The notes under the pieces were generated by a model. It did not search any database. It had not been told where the DNA came from and saw only the letters and a list, made by a program, of their open reading frames with translations. Positions 43,965-52,764 of a stretch of DNA of 64,000 nucleotides are shown one piece after another. This stretch comes from Massilia phyllostachyos (GTDB lineage: Bacteria; Pseudomonadota; Gammaproteobacteria; Burkholderiales; Burkholderiaceae_D), in contig NZ_JAJNOC010000002.1 of the NCBI RefSeq assembly GCF_021044825.1, forward strand, positions 829,902 through 893,901, given 5' to 3'. A program made the position numbers and the translations under genes. The first letter of the stretch is position 1; each line of letters opens with the position of its first letter.

Positions 43965-44753
43965 TCAGTTCTTGCGCTTCGGCTGGCGCACCTTCGGCAG
44001 CGCCAGCATGCGCTCCTTTTGCTGGCGCGTGAGCGAGGGCAGCAGTTCGATGCCGACGATGCGCTCGAGCTCCGCGACCGGGATTACGTCGATCTTCGCG
44101 TCGGCGCGGTTCTCGACGAACCAGGCCGCGGCCGCTTTCTGGCGCGGACTGTACACCACCTTGTACAAATGGGTCGGCACCAGCACGTTGCCGACCTTGC
44201 GCAGGCTGGTTCCCAGGAAGGCCGGGCCGGTGATCACGTAGAGCGCACCCTCGCGCTTGGCCATCTTGCGCACCGCGCCCTCGATCGGGGCCCAGATGTG
44301 GCGATTATGGTCGCGGTCCTGCGGCACCATGTTCGCCAGCGAAAAGCTTTCGCGCTGGGCGCGGCGATCGGGCATGTCGGCGTTGGGCGCCAGGTGGCCG
44401 CGGTCGAGGCCGCTGCGCGCGTAATCGGACAGCTCGGCGCGCTGGCTGCGCGGCAGGCGCGATTCGGCGTGGAAGGCGTTGTCGCGATCCAGCCCCTCGG
44501 CCGCCGCCAGATTGTCGGCGCGCAGGTATTCGGCCGACCACAGCGGGGTGCGGGTCACGCCCGAATGCATGACGCCGAACACGCCGTAGCACAGCTCGCG
44601 GGTGGCGGTGGCCAGCTTCGGGTTGCGGATCTCGGGCGCGCGGCCGTCGAGGTAGTGGGCCGGACAGTCGGCGGCCTGGGCGCCGGCGCCGGCCAGGGTG
44701 GACAACAGCAAGACGGAGGCGGCGCCGAGGCGCGACAGCAGAGTTCGAAGCAT
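43965..44753 (-). CDS. Secreted DNA/RNA non-specific endonuclease
   Basis: This is a 262-residue protein from the ATG at 44753 with a signal peptide (residues 1-27, ending GAQA). The NUC1-type nuclease domain (about 60-240) has the active motif DRGHLAPNAD (His and Asn, about residues 116-125) and SLANMVPQDRDHNRHIW, with the metal-binding Asn/Glu following in WAPIEGAVR. Two Cys near the start (ADCPAHY; LCYGVFG) may form a disulfide. It degrades nucleic acids outside the cell or in the periplasm. Confidence 0.93.
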   Translation of the reverse strand: MLRTLLSRLGAASVLLLSTLAGAGAQAADCPAHYLDGRAPEIRNPKLATATRELCYGVFGVMHSGVTRTPLWSAEYLRADNLAAAEGLDRDNAFHAESRLPRSQRAELSDYARSGLDRGHLAPNADMPDRRAQRESFSLANMVPQDRDHNRHIWAPIEGAVRKMAKREGALYVITGPAFLGTSLRKVGNVLVPTHLYKVVYSPRQKAAAAWFVENRADAKIDVIPVAELERIVGIELLPSLTRQQKERMLALPKVRQPKRKN

Positions 44754-44936
44754 GAAACGTGGCGGTAAATGAGACAAGCCACATTGTAGCCGAGCCCATT
44801 TGACGGAGGTCAAGCACAGCTATTGCGCGACTCCAAAGCGAGCGCGCACGATTGAATTTCCTTGCCGATCAGAATTGGTCTAAAATTGCGCCTTTCTCAA
44901 CAAACTATTCCTTTTCGGAAATTACATTCGGTACGA

Positions 44937-45329
44937 ATGAACCGACCGCCGATTCCCGAAGAGCTGCGCCGTTTTATCCTGACGAGCGTTCCCTCGGTCC
45001 CCTTTCTCGAAGCGCTGCTGCTGCTGCGCGCCAGCCCCGGCCAGCAATGGTCCGGCGCGATGCTGGCCAGCCGCCTCTATATCGCCGAGCGCACCGCCCA
45101 GACCCTGCTCGACGAGCTAAGCCGCGCAGGCATGGCCGCGCCCTGCCCGGCGCCGCACGAAGACTGCCATTGCTACGCGCCGGCGTCCGCCACGCTGCGC
45201 GAACGCATCGACGGCCTGGCCGAGCTCTACGCACGCCACCTGGTCGACGTCACCAACCTGATCCATTCTTCTCTCGACCGGAAGGCGCAGCAGTTCGCCG
45301 ACGCCTTCCGCCTCCGAAAGGATTCCTAA
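44937..45329 (+). CDS. Small winged-helix-like protein heading the DUF5985 operon
   Basis: This is a 130-residue soluble protein. LEALLLLRASPGQQWSGAMLASRLYI and ERTAQTLLDELSRAGM (about residues 20-65) read as a winged-helix fold of the MarR/Rrf2 type. It is followed by CPAPHEDCHCYAP, with three Cys and two His close together (about 70-82), which could bind metal or an Fe-S cluster. The stop at 45327-45329 is directly followed by the next gene's ATG. It may control the two membrane proteins downstream. The ATG at 44937 has no strong ribosome site. Confidence 0.65.
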   Translation: MNRPPIPEELRRFILTSVPSVPFLEALLLLRASPGQQWSGAMLASRLYIAERTAQTLLDELSRAGMAAPCPAPHEDCHCYAPASATLRERIDGLAELYARHLVDVTNLIHSSLDRKAQQFADAFRLRKDS

Positions 45330-45587
45330 ATGGGCGAACTCATCTATACGCTGTGCATGCTGACCTCGCTGGCCTGTACCTGGCTGCTGCTGGCCAGTTA
45401 CCGCCGCACCCGGCACCGTCTCTTGTTCTGGAGCGGCTCGTGCTTTGCGGTCATGACCTTCAATAATCTGTTCCTGATCTTCGACAAGATCGTCTTTCCG
45501 AACGTCGATTTCATGCCGCTGCGCCTGATCAGCGCCCTGGTCGCCTGCCTGCTGCTGCTCTACGGACTGATCTACGAGAAGGAATGA
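45330..45587 (+). CDS. DUF5985 family membrane protein 1
   Basis: This is an 85-residue protein with three transmembrane helices (about residues 4-22, 32-52, 60-80): LIYTLCMLTSLACTWLLLAS, RLLFWSGSCFAVMTFNNLFL, LRLISALVACLLLLYGLIY. It matches the small paired DUF5985 membrane family as I know it; function unknown. It begins at the base after the upstream stop and is followed after 4 bp by a second member. Confidence 0.75.
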   Translation: MGELIYTLCMLTSLACTWLLLASYRRTRHRLLFWSGSCFAVMTFNNLFLIFDKIVFPNVDFMPLRLISALVACLLLLYGLIYEKE

Positions 45588-45591
45588 CGCG

Positions 45592-45852
45592 ATGACCCAG
45601 ATGATGTACGGTGCGATCTCGATGGCTTCGCTCACCATCGCCCTGTTCTTCCTGCGCTTCTGGCGCAATACCGGCGACCGCTTCTTCCTGTATTTCGCGC
45701 TCTCCTTCTTCATCGAAGGGCTGCACCGGGTCTATTCGGCGGTGCTGAACGAGGCCGGCGAGGATTCACCGCTGCATTACCTGATCCGCCTGGCGGCCTA
45801 CGGCATGATCCTGTGGGCGATCCTGGAAAAGAACCTGCCGCGCAAGGACTAA
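45592..45852 (+). CDS. DUF5985 family membrane protein 2
   Basis: This is an 86-residue protein with three hydrophobic segments (MYGAISMASLTIALFFLRFW; RFFLYFALSFFIEGLHRVYS; YLIRLAAYGMILWAILE). It is of the same size and type as its upstream neighbour but has a charged middle loop (NEAGEDSPLH). The pair probably forms a heteromeric membrane unit. Confidence 0.75.
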   Translation: MTQMMYGAISMASLTIALFFLRFWRNTGDRFFLYFALSFFIEGLHRVYSAVLNEAGEDSPLHYLIRLAAYGMILWAILEKNLPRKD

Positions 45853-45917
45853 CGTGCGCCCGCCTCGGCGGGCGGCGGAGATAATGGGCCATGAAAAACC
45901 GTCAACAGGAGGACGAT

Positions 45918-46175
45918 ATGGCCCAGGGAAACCAGCAGAAAGACCAGTCCGCGCCGAACGCGGGCGGCGGCGAGGAGCAGCGTTCCGAGAACCTGCTGCC
46001 CGGCGAAGGCGGCGCGGAAGACGGCCGCTTCGACGTGGCCGAGGAAGTCAGCCTCGACCAGCACTCGGACGAGGCGCGCCGGGTCGGCCAGCTGCCGGAA
46101 AACGGCATCGCCGATTCGCTGCCGGAAGCGCTGAAGTCGCCGGTGCCGTCGCAGCAGGTGCCGCCGAAGGAGTAA
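45918..46175 (+). CDS. Disordered acidic small protein
   Basis: This is an 85-residue hydrophilic protein from the ATG at 45918, with AGGAGG at good distance (an ATG at 45891 lacks one). It is Gly/Glu/Gln/Pro-rich with ENLLPGEGGAEDGRFDVAEE and SLDQHSDEARRVGQLPENGI in the middle. There is no membrane part or Cys. It is probably disordered; the composition recalls the small stress-linked protein at 25337-25687. Function unknown. Confidence 0.55.
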   Translation: MAQGNQQKDQSAPNAGGGEEQRSENLLPGEGGAEDGRFDVAEEVSLDQHSDEARRVGQLPENGIADSLPEALKSPVPSQQVPPKE

Positions 46176-46180
46176 TTCCG

Positions 46181-46201
46181 GGGCCGCCTCCCCGGCGGCC
46201 C
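46181..46201. terminator. Shared terminator between convergent genes
   Basis: GGGCCGCC (46181-46188) and GGCGGCCC (46194-46201) pair as an 8-bp G+C stem with a 5-nt loop, in the 33-bp space between the two convergent stop codons. Confidence 0.6.
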
Positions 46202-46208
46202 TTCCAAG

Positions 46209-47042
46209 CTATCCCATCGTCACGCCCATCTTCAGTCCCTCGATCGTGTGGGCCTGGTGGATCGGCTCAAGCTCTTCCACCACGCGGCAACTGAGGTGCT
46301 TCCGCACCGCTTCCGGCAAGCTTTCGTGATACGCGCGCGACATCTGCAGGTCGTGCCGGATCGCATTGGTCGCGTCCGGCGCATCGGCCCCGACCACCAG
46401 CACTGGCCGCGACAGGTTCGAGCGGTTGGCGGTGCCGCGGTGGATCGTCAGCGCCGAGCGCGCCGAGATGTCGCCCATCCGCGGCAGCTTGCGCTGGGCC
46501 AGCGCCTCGTAGCGCGGCCACAGCGCGGCGTCCGGGAACATCGGGTCGCCGCCGTACAGGTCCCATTGGGTGCCGGGAGCGATCTCGAACGGACCCATGT
46601 CTTCGGTGACGTCGATGGTGGTGATGTTGAAGGCGAGCGAACTCAGGCGCCTGCCCTGCGCGGTTTCCGGCGGCGAGGCGAAATCGCGGTGCCAGGGCTG
46701 GTGCATGGCGCCCGGGCCCGGCACGTCGAAACCGACTTCGACCAGGCGGTAGTCCGGCCCCAGCACCGCGCTGCACACCGCCATCACCCAGGGGTGGCCG
46801 GCGATCGCGGCGAAGCCGCGCAGGCGTTCCGGGTGCACCTCGACGTAGAAGCGGTTGGGGCCGCGGTTGAGCGCGCCGCCGGGGCGGGCCTGGGCTTCCC
46901 CGAACAGCGCGTCGATGTCCTGGCGCAGTTCCTGGATGAACTCGCGGCTGAAGGCGCCGCGCAGGCCGATGATGCCGTCCCCGTACAGGCCGCGCATGAT
47001 GTCGGCGGTCTCGAAGCCGGCAGACTGGTGTTGTGCTTCCAT
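46209..47042 (-). CDS. Phytanoyl-CoA dioxygenase (PhyH)-family Fe(II)/2-oxoglutarate oxygenase
   Basis: This is a 277-residue enzyme from the ATG at 47042 (GAGGAA upstream). The double-stranded beta-helix carries the iron triad: HRD in PWHRDFAS (HxD, about residues 120-122) and the distal His in LTIHRGTANRS (about 215), with Arg in the same segment to hold 2-oxoglutarate. The family hydroxylates varied small molecules; the substrate is unknown. It is monocistronic and divergent from the hybrid kinase. Confidence 0.88.
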   Translation of the reverse strand: MEAQHQSAGFETADIMRGLYGDGIIGLRGAFSREFIQELRQDIDALFGEAQARPGGALNRGPNRFYVEVHPERLRGFAAIAGHPWVMAVCSAVLGPDYRLVEVGFDVPGPGAMHQPWHRDFASPPETAQGRRLSSLAFNITTIDVTEDMGPFEIAPGTQWDLYGGDPMFPDAALWPRYEALAQRKLPRMGDISARSALTIHRGTANRSNLSRPVLVVGADAPDATNAIRHDLQMSRAYHESLPEAVRKHLSCRVVEELEPIHQAHTIEGLKMGVTMG

Positions 47043-47265
47043 GTTCTTCCTCCATTGAGCGGCGCGGCCATTCCGATATATGCGGCCGCGCAATGTCCGC
47101 CCCATATTAACGGCATTCGACGCCCTGCGGCGCGAGCCCGGCAGCGCGGCGTGGTGGCCCGTTGACAGCGCCGGCGCGCCCCCGTACATTGTGAAATGTC
47201 ACAACAACACATTGCACGATGAAATCTTTCCGCCCCCGCCCGGCCCGCGATCGCGCGGGGACGCC

Positions 47266-49623
47266 ATGACCGCCCCGGCCGCGCCGATCCCGCCTGGCGC
47301 CGGATTCCCGGAGCGCGCCAGCGTCCTGCTGGTATGCGGCCGCCCGGACAGCGACCCCGCCGTGCTGCAGGTGATGGCGGTGATGGGCGAATCGATCGTG
47401 CGCGCGCGTTCGCCGCTCGAGGCGATGGAACTCGTGCGCGAGCAGGATTTCGCCCTGATCCTGCTCGGCTTCCCGGGTCAGATCGATGCATTGGCCGGCC
47501 TCATTCGCGCCGTGCGCGGCAATGGCCGCTCCAGCCACACCCCGGTCGTCGCCCTGGCCCTGCCAGAGAACGCCCCGTTCTCCTTCGAACCCCTGTACGA
47601 GGCGGGCGCCGTCGCGGTGCTGACCGAACCGCTGTCGCCGGTGATCCTGCGCGCCAAGGCGCGCTTCTACATCGACGCCTTCGAGGCCTTGGTGCAGCGC
47701 GGACGCGCCGAAAACGCGCTGGTGGATGCCCGTTCACGCCTGGAAGCGATCATCGACGCGGCCGAACTCGGGGTCTGGAACTGGGACGTCGCCGCCGACC
47801 GGGTCATCGGCGACGCGCGCATGGCCGCCATGTTCGGGCTCGATCCGGCGCTGCGGGAAGCCGCGCCGTTGGCGGCCTATTTCGCCGCCCTCCATCCCGA
47901 CGACGTGGCACCCACGCGCGCCCTGCTGGAGGCGGCGCTGGGGCGCGGCGGCGGCCTGTATGACGCCACCTTCCGGGTGCGCCTGGCTGGCGGCGGATGG
48001 CGCTGGGTGATCGCGCGCGGCCAGGTCGAGCGTGACGCCGGCGGCCAGGCTATGCGCCTGCGCGGCGTCATCATCGACGCCACCCGCCAGTTCGAGGCCG
48101 AGCAGCAGCTGCGCCTGTCCGAGGAGCGTTACCGCACCCTGTTCGATTCGATCGACGAAGGCGTGTGCGTGATCGAGATGCTGTACGACAGCGGCGGCCA
48201 GCCCTGCGACTACCGCTTCCTCGAGACCAATCCCGCCTTCGTCAAGCAGACCGGCCTGGTGGACGCGATCGGCCGCACCGTGCGCCAGTTCGCGCCGCGC
48301 CACGAGCAGCACTGGTTCGACATCTACGGCCGCGTCGCCGCCAGCGGCGAACCGGTGCGCTTCATCAACGAGGCGCGCGCACTGGGGCGCTGGTATGACG
48401 TGTACGCGACCCGCACCGGGCCGGCCGAACAGCGCCGCGTGGCCGTGGTGTTCAACGACATCACCGAGCGCCGGCGCCAGGAAGACGCGCTGCGGCGCAT
48501 GGCCGACGACCTGGCCGAGGCGAACCGCCAGAAGACCGAATTCCTCGCCACCCTGGCGCACGAGCTGCGCAACCCGCTGGCCCCGATCAGGAGCGGCCTG
48601 CAGTTCATCCGGCGCGCGCCGGGCGACGCGGCGGCGGTGGCGCGGGTGCACGACATCATGGAGCGCCAGCTCGGCCACCTGGTCAACCTGGTCGACGACC
48701 TGCTCGACGTGGCGCGCATCACGCGCGGCCAGATCGAGCTGCGGCGCGAACGGATCGACCTGGCCACCGTGCTGGGGGCCGCGGTCGAGACCAGCATGCC
48801 GCTGATCGAGGCGGCGCGCCACCACCTCGACGTGCAGCGCCCGCCGGAACCGCTGTGGGTCGACGCCGACCTGACGCGCCTGACCCAGGTGGTATCGAAC
48901 CTGCTCAACAACGCGGCACGCTACACGCCGCGCGGCGGCAACATCGTGCTGGCGGCCCAGCGCGACGGTGAGGAAGCGGTGATCGCGGTGTCCGACAACG
49001 GCATCGGCATCCATCCGGACTCGCTCGACGACGTGTTCCGCATGTTCACGCAGGTCGGCGAGCACCGCCAGCAGGCGGCCGGCGGCCTGGGCATCGGCCT
49101 GTCGCTGGTGCGCAGCCTGGTCGAGCTGCACGGCGGCACGGTCACGGCCAGCAGCGCCGGCACCAATGCCGGCAGCGTGTTCACGGTGCGGCTGCCGCTG
49201 GCCGGCGGCGCGGCTGCTCCGCTGCCGGCGCCCGTCGCCGCACCGAACGCGGCGGCGCCCGGGGCCGGCCTGCGGGTGCTGGTGGTGGACGACAACCGCG
49301 ACGCCGCCGAGACCCTGTCCGCCCTGCTGGCCCACGCCGGCCACAGCGCGCCGGTCGCCAACGACGGCCACCAGGCGCTGCGCATGCTGGCCTCGTTCCA
49401 GCCGCAGGTGGTGTTCCTCGACCTCGGCATGCCGGGCATGTCGGGCTACGAGGTGGCGAGCGCGATCCGGCGCGACCCGCGCCACGCGGGCGTGCGGCTG
49501 GTGGCCCTGACCGGCTGGGGCGGCGAAGCCGACCGCGCCCGCACCCTGGAGGCCGGGTTCGACCGCCATCTCACCAAGCCGGCCACCATGGACGCGATCG
49601 AGGCGGTGCTGGCCGGGCTCTAA
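47266..49623 (+). CDS. Hybrid sensor histidine kinase with degenerate N-terminal receiver and two PAS domains
   Basis: This is a 785-residue soluble kinase from the ATG at 47266 (GGGGACG before it). Domains in order: a receiver-like domain (about residues 18-135) whose phosphoacceptor position reads LILLGFPG, with no Asp; PAS/PAC 1 (about 150-275); PAS 2 (about 280-400); HisKA with FLATLAHELRNPL (His about 430); HATPase_c (about 530-650; NNAARYTPRG, SDNGIGI, GGLGIGLSLVR); and a C-terminal receiver with VLVVDDNRDAAE and phosphoacceptor VFLDLGMPGMSG. It has no transmembrane helix, so it senses a cytosolic cue. No output partner is adjacent. Confidence 0.93.
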   Translation: MTAPAAPIPPGAGFPERASVLLVCGRPDSDPAVLQVMAVMGESIVRARSPLEAMELVREQDFALILLGFPGQIDALAGLIRAVRGNGRSSHTPVVALALPENAPFSFEPLYEAGAVAVLTEPLSPVILRAKARFYIDAFEALVQRGRAENALVDARSRLEAIIDAAELGVWNWDVAADRVIGDARMAAMFGLDPALREAAPLAAYFAALHPDDVAPTRALLEAALGRGGGLYDATFRVRLAGGGWRWVIARGQVERDAGGQAMRLRGVIIDATRQFEAEQQLRLSEERYRTLFDSIDEGVCVIEMLYDSGGQPCDYRFLETNPAFVKQTGLVDAIGRTVRQFAPRHEQHWFDIYGRVAASGEPVRFINEARALGRWYDVYATRTGPAEQRRVAVVFNDITERRRQEDALRRMADDLAEANRQKTEFLATLAHELRNPLAPIRSGLQFIRRAPGDAAAVARVHDIMERQLGHLVNLVDDLLDVARITRGQIELRRERIDLATVLGAAVETSMPLIEAARHHLDVQRPPEPLWVDADLTRLTQVVSNLLNNAARYTPRGGNIVLAAQRDGEEAVIAVSDNGIGIHPDSLDDVFRMFTQVGEHRQQAAGGLGIGLSLVRSLVELHGGTVTASSAGTNAGSVFTVRLPLAGGAAAPLPAPVAAPNAAAPGAGLRVLVVDDNRDAAETLSALLAHAGHSAPVANDGHQALRMLASFQPQVVFLDLGMPGMSGYEVASAIRRDPRHAGVRLVALTGWGGEADRARTLEAGFDRHLTKPATMDAIEAVLAGL

Positions 49624-49630
49624 GAATCTA

Positions 49631-49773
49631 TCCCGGTAGGTGGGGGGAAGTTCATGGCGATGCATGGCTGGCGTGAGCAAGGCGCGAGGAGGCCGCATGG
49701 CTAGCCATGCAACGACGAGCAACGCAGCGCACGCCTGCCAGGCGCGGCAGGAACGACTCCCATCCACCGGGAC
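49631..49773. repeat. ~143-bp imperfect palindrome upstream of mscS
   Basis: TCCCGGTAGGTGGG (49631-49644) at the left is mirrored by CCCATCCACCGGGA (about 49759-49772) at the right. The two arms stay partly complementary inward (GGCTGGCGTG against CACGCCTGCC) to the centre GCATGGCTAGCCATGC near 49697-49712. It is gene-free. A cousin of this design follows the same gene at 50971-51072. Confidence 0.75.
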
Positions 49774-49877
49774 AGGTTCTAAGTACTCGCTAGCCGTCAC
49801 GCTGCGAAGCGTGCGCGCCGCATGCGCGCGACCCCGCACACTATCACTTTTGCCGGATGTCCCGGCGGGAGTGGTGG

Positions 49878-50966
49878 ATGGAGTTCCTACTGCATAACAA
49901 CGATCTCGAAAACTGGATGATGGCCCTCGGGGTGTGCCTGGGGTCCACGGCCGCCCTCTACTTCATCCGCTCGGTCATGCTGCGCCGCCTCGGCGACCTG
50001 TCGCGGCGCACGGTCAGCAAGGTCGACGACCTCGCGGTGCGCATGCTGCGCCGGACCTACCTGCTGTTCCTGCTGGCGATCGGGGTCCACCTCGGCGCCA
50101 TCTTCGTGGTGATGCCGGACAGCTGGCGCCTCGTGATCTCGCGCATCGCCGTGGCTTCGCTGCTGCTGCAGCTGGCGATCTGGGGCGACACCGGCCTGCG
50201 CGGCTGGCGCGCCCAGTTGCTGGCCACGCCGGGCGACGGCGCGCGCAAGGCGTCCAGCACCATCCTGTTCTTCATGATGCGGCTCGTGGTATGGACCGTG
50301 GCCTTCCTCATGATGCTGGATAACTTCGGCTTCAACATCACCACCCTTGTCGCCAGCCTCGGTATCGGCGGCATCGCGGTGGCCCTGGCCACCCAGAACA
50401 TCCTCGGCGACCTGTTCGCCTCGCTCTCGATCATGCTCGACAAGCCGTTCGAGGTGGGCGACTTCATCATCGTCGGCGACGCCCTCGGCGCGGTCGAATA
50501 CATCGGGCTGAAGACCACCCGGCTGCGCGGCCTGGGCGGCGAGCAGATCGTGTTCTCGAACGGGGAACTGCTCCGCAGCCGCATCCACAACCACAAGCGC
50601 ATGGCCTCGCGCCGCGTCGCCTTCGTACTGCGCGTGGCCTACGGCAGCGCGGAATCGCAGATCACCGCGATCCCGGACATGATCCGCGAGATCGTCCAGG
50701 CGCGCAGCGACGTCGCCTTCGAACGCGCGCACTTCTTCCGCTACGGCGACTGGTCGCTCGACTTCGAGGTGGTGTACCACTTCCAGAGCCCGGACTACAT
50801 CCTGCACATGGATGCGCAGCAGGACATCCTGCTGCGCATCTACCGCGCCTTCCAGCGCGAAGGGATCCAGTTCGCGCATCCGCTGTCGGTGGTGCGGGTG
50901 GCGGATGCCAAGGATCCGGCGGGCGGGTGGCCGGCGCCGCGGTTCGGATCCGAGCTGCGGCATTGA
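49878..50966 (+). CDS. Small-conductance mechanosensitive channel, MscS family (1)
   Basis: This is a 362-residue membrane protein from the ATG at 49878 (GGGAG upstream). Four or five helices lie in the N-terminal half. The pore helix and beta-domain have the MscS core: NITTLVASLGIGGIAVALA (about residues 155-173), QNILGDLFAS, DKPFEVGDFI, VEYIGLKTTRLR and GEQIVFSNGELL. It opens under membrane tension to release solutes. A second MscS gene lies at 61794-62984. It is flanked on both sides by large palindromic repeats. Confidence 0.94.
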   Translation: MEFLLHNNDLENWMMALGVCLGSTAALYFIRSVMLRRLGDLSRRTVSKVDDLAVRMLRRTYLLFLLAIGVHLGAIFVVMPDSWRLVISRIAVASLLLQLAIWGDTGLRGWRAQLLATPGDGARKASSTILFFMMRLVVWTVAFLMMLDNFGFNITTLVASLGIGGIAVALATQNILGDLFASLSIMLDKPFEVGDFIIVGDALGAVEYIGLKTTRLRGLGGEQIVFSNGELLRSRIHNHKRMASRRVAFVLRVAYGSAESQITAIPDMIREIVQARSDVAFERAHFFRYGDWSLDFEVVYHFQSPDYILHMDAQQDILLRIYRAFQREGIQFAHPLSVVRVADAKDPAGGWPAPRFGSELRH

Positions 50967-50970
50967 CGTA

Positions 50971-51072
50971 GAGGGTGTGAAAAATCCGCCAGGGCAAGGC
51001 GCGCCGTCGAAGACAGTACACTTGTACGGCGAGACGGCGCAACGCAGCCATGGCGGAATTTTTCACACCCTC
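50971..51072. repeat. 102-bp near-perfect palindrome downstream of mscS
   Basis: GAGGGTGTGAAAAATCCGCC (50971-50990) is mirrored by GGCGGAATTTTTCACACCCTC (51052-51072). The inner parts stay complementary to the centre GTACACTTGTAC (51016-51027), symmetric about 51021.5. It starts right after the mscS stop. RNA from it would fold into one long hairpin, which may end transcription. Confidence 0.85.
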
Positions 51073-51181
51073 GTAGGGTGGGCGGTCCTCCGCCCACGCG
51101 TTCGACCATCGTAGAAATGGATGCAGTGCCTCAGTTCACCGTGTAGTTGCACGCGTGGGCGCGGGAGCGCCCACCCTACGA
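51072..51181. repeat. Second inverted repeat, REP-like hairpin pair
   Basis: CGTAGGGTGGGCGG...CCGCCCACGCGT (51073-51101) is mirrored by ACGCGTGGGCGCGG...CGCCCACCCTACG (51151-51180). Each arm is itself a hairpin (GTGGGCGG/CCGCCCAC), the form of a BIME-type REP pair. It abuts the previous palindrome. Confidence 0.75.
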
Positions 51182-51212
51182 AAAAGGGCCGGCGCGCTTC
51201 CGCGGCCGGCCC
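51181..51212 (-). terminator. Terminator of the glycosyltransferase gene
   Basis: On the minus strand GGGCCGGC (51205-51212) pairs with GCCGGCCC (51186-51193), followed by five T (51181-51185). It lies 27 bp past the stop at 51239. Confidence 0.75.
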
Positions 51213-51238
51213 TTCGAACTATTGACTACTCAGGTCGT

Positions 51239-52438
51239 TCAGGCGACGCGCACCTGGCCGCCCTTGACGGCGCCGACGTCCGAATTCACCACGCCCGCTT
51301 CCACGGTTTCCGAAGCCACCGGGGTCAGGAGACGCGACTTGTTGCCGGCGACGGCGCCTTCGATCAGTTCGTGCATGCGGTTCGCGGTGCGGTCCCACGA
51401 GGTGCCGGCGACGACTTCGCGCATGCGCTTGGCCAGCGACGCCTTGTCGTCTTCGCTCAGGCCCAGCATGCGCTCGCAGGCGGCGATGTAGGTTTCCGGG
51501 GTGTCGGCGATCGCCACCACGTCGCCGTAGGGCACGACCACGTCGGTGATCGGGGTCGAGACCGACGGCAGTTCGGCCGCCATGTATTCGAGCACCTTGG
51601 TCGGCGAGATGAACTTGGTCGAGTCGTTCATCGCGAACGGCAGCAGGCAGACGTCCCAGCCGGCCAGGAATTGCGGCAGCTGGTCGTAGGTGCGCTGGCC
51701 CATGTAGTGCACGTTCGGCTGCTTCGGCAGGGTGGCCGGGTCGATCTTCACGACCGGGCCGACCAGCACGATGTTCCATTCCGGGTGCGCGTCCGCCATG
51801 CTCGATACCAGGTCGACGTCGAAGCGTTCGTCGATCACGCCGTAGAAGCCCAGGCGCGGATGCGGGATGTGGGCTTGCTCCGGGTGCGAGATGGAACGGT
51901 CCTGGGCCTGGCGGAAGTGCTTGGCGTCGACGCTGCTCGAGAAGCAGTGGGCGTTGGCGTGGCGGTCGCGCTTGGACTGGTACAGGCTCGGGCCGCCGGT
52001 GAAGACCACGTCGGCCATGTTCAGCAGCGCGCTTTCGCGCTGCAGCAGCTGTTTCGGGGCGTTCTTGAACATCGCCAGTTCGTCCATGCAGTCGTAGACG
52101 ATCTTCGATGGGTTCAGGCCTTGCAGCAGCGGCAGGGCCATCGGGGTGTAGAACCAGACCACCGGCTGCTCGTCTTCCGGCACGAGGTCGGCCAGCAGGG
52201 TTTGCAGGGTCGGGATCTGGTCGTCATGGAAACCGTGCGCGTGGATCGCGGTGTGCGGCTGGCAGACCGTGATGTTCGGCGCGACCGCCGTCTTTTTCAG
52301 GTATGCCTGCCCTTCGCTGTACACCGGTTCCTCGACAAACAGGATTTGGTAGTGTTCCGCCAAACGCGTCATCAGGTGTTGGGGACGCTGGAAGACAAAA
52401 TCCCAACGGAGGTGGCAAAACACGATCAAGGTCGGCAT
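51239..52438 (-). CDS. Glycosyltransferase family 1-like protein
   Basis: This is a 399-residue soluble protein from the ATG at 52438 (AAAGGAAC upstream; the longer frame has no start signal). It has a GT-B fold: the N-terminal half begins PTLIVFCHLRWDFVFQRPQH. The C-terminal half has LGFYGVIDERFD, WNIVLVGPVVKID, VHYMGQRTYDQLP (about 250-262) and the sugar-nucleotide-binding EYMAAELPSVST (about 305-316). It transfers an unknown sugar. It is single-gene with its own terminator. Confidence 0.88.
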   Translation of the reverse strand: MPTLIVFCHLRWDFVFQRPQHLMTRLAEHYQILFVEEPVYSEGQAYLKKTAVAPNITVCQPHTAIHAHGFHDDQIPTLQTLLADLVPEDEQPVVWFYTPMALPLLQGLNPSKIVYDCMDELAMFKNAPKQLLQRESALLNMADVVFTGGPSLYQSKRDRHANAHCFSSSVDAKHFRQAQDRSISHPEQAHIPHPRLGFYGVIDERFDVDLVSSMADAHPEWNIVLVGPVVKIDPATLPKQPNVHYMGQRTYDQLPQFLAGWDVCLLPFAMNDSTKFISPTKVLEYMAAELPSVSTPITDVVVPYGDVVAIADTPETYIAACERMLGLSEDDKASLAKRMREVVAGTSWDRTANRMHELIEGAVAGNKSRLLTPVASETVEAGVVNSDVGAVKGGQVRVA

Positions 52439-52764
52439 ATTCAGTTCCTTTCGCCTTCGTGGCGCTATTTTGTTGGCAAAGCCTGGCCGTTTTTCTCTCG
52501 AAAGCCAGTTCCCGGCGACACGTGGCGCGCACCGGATTCTGGAATCGTAACATGCAAATTTTCCAATATTTTTAGTTGTGCATTGCAATATTAAAATCGA
52601 GAAACATCGGTCCCGGCTTTGTACCGGCCTTGCCATAGGGGAGACCGTATGGATGAGCAGGCTCCTGTAAGCCGCGTCCTACACTGACACGAGAGATTCC
52701 ACTACGAGATTTCAGCGTAGTTTTTACCCTGTGCAACAGGAATATCCCGCAAATACCAAGCCCG
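52439..52764. other. Gene-free region between divergent-ended genes (326 bp)
   Basis: This contains the glycosyltransferase promoter on the right side, with an A+T-rich stretch (TTTTCCAATATTTTTAG near 52558-52575). No gene, terminator, or known RNA was recognised. Confidence 0.4.
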
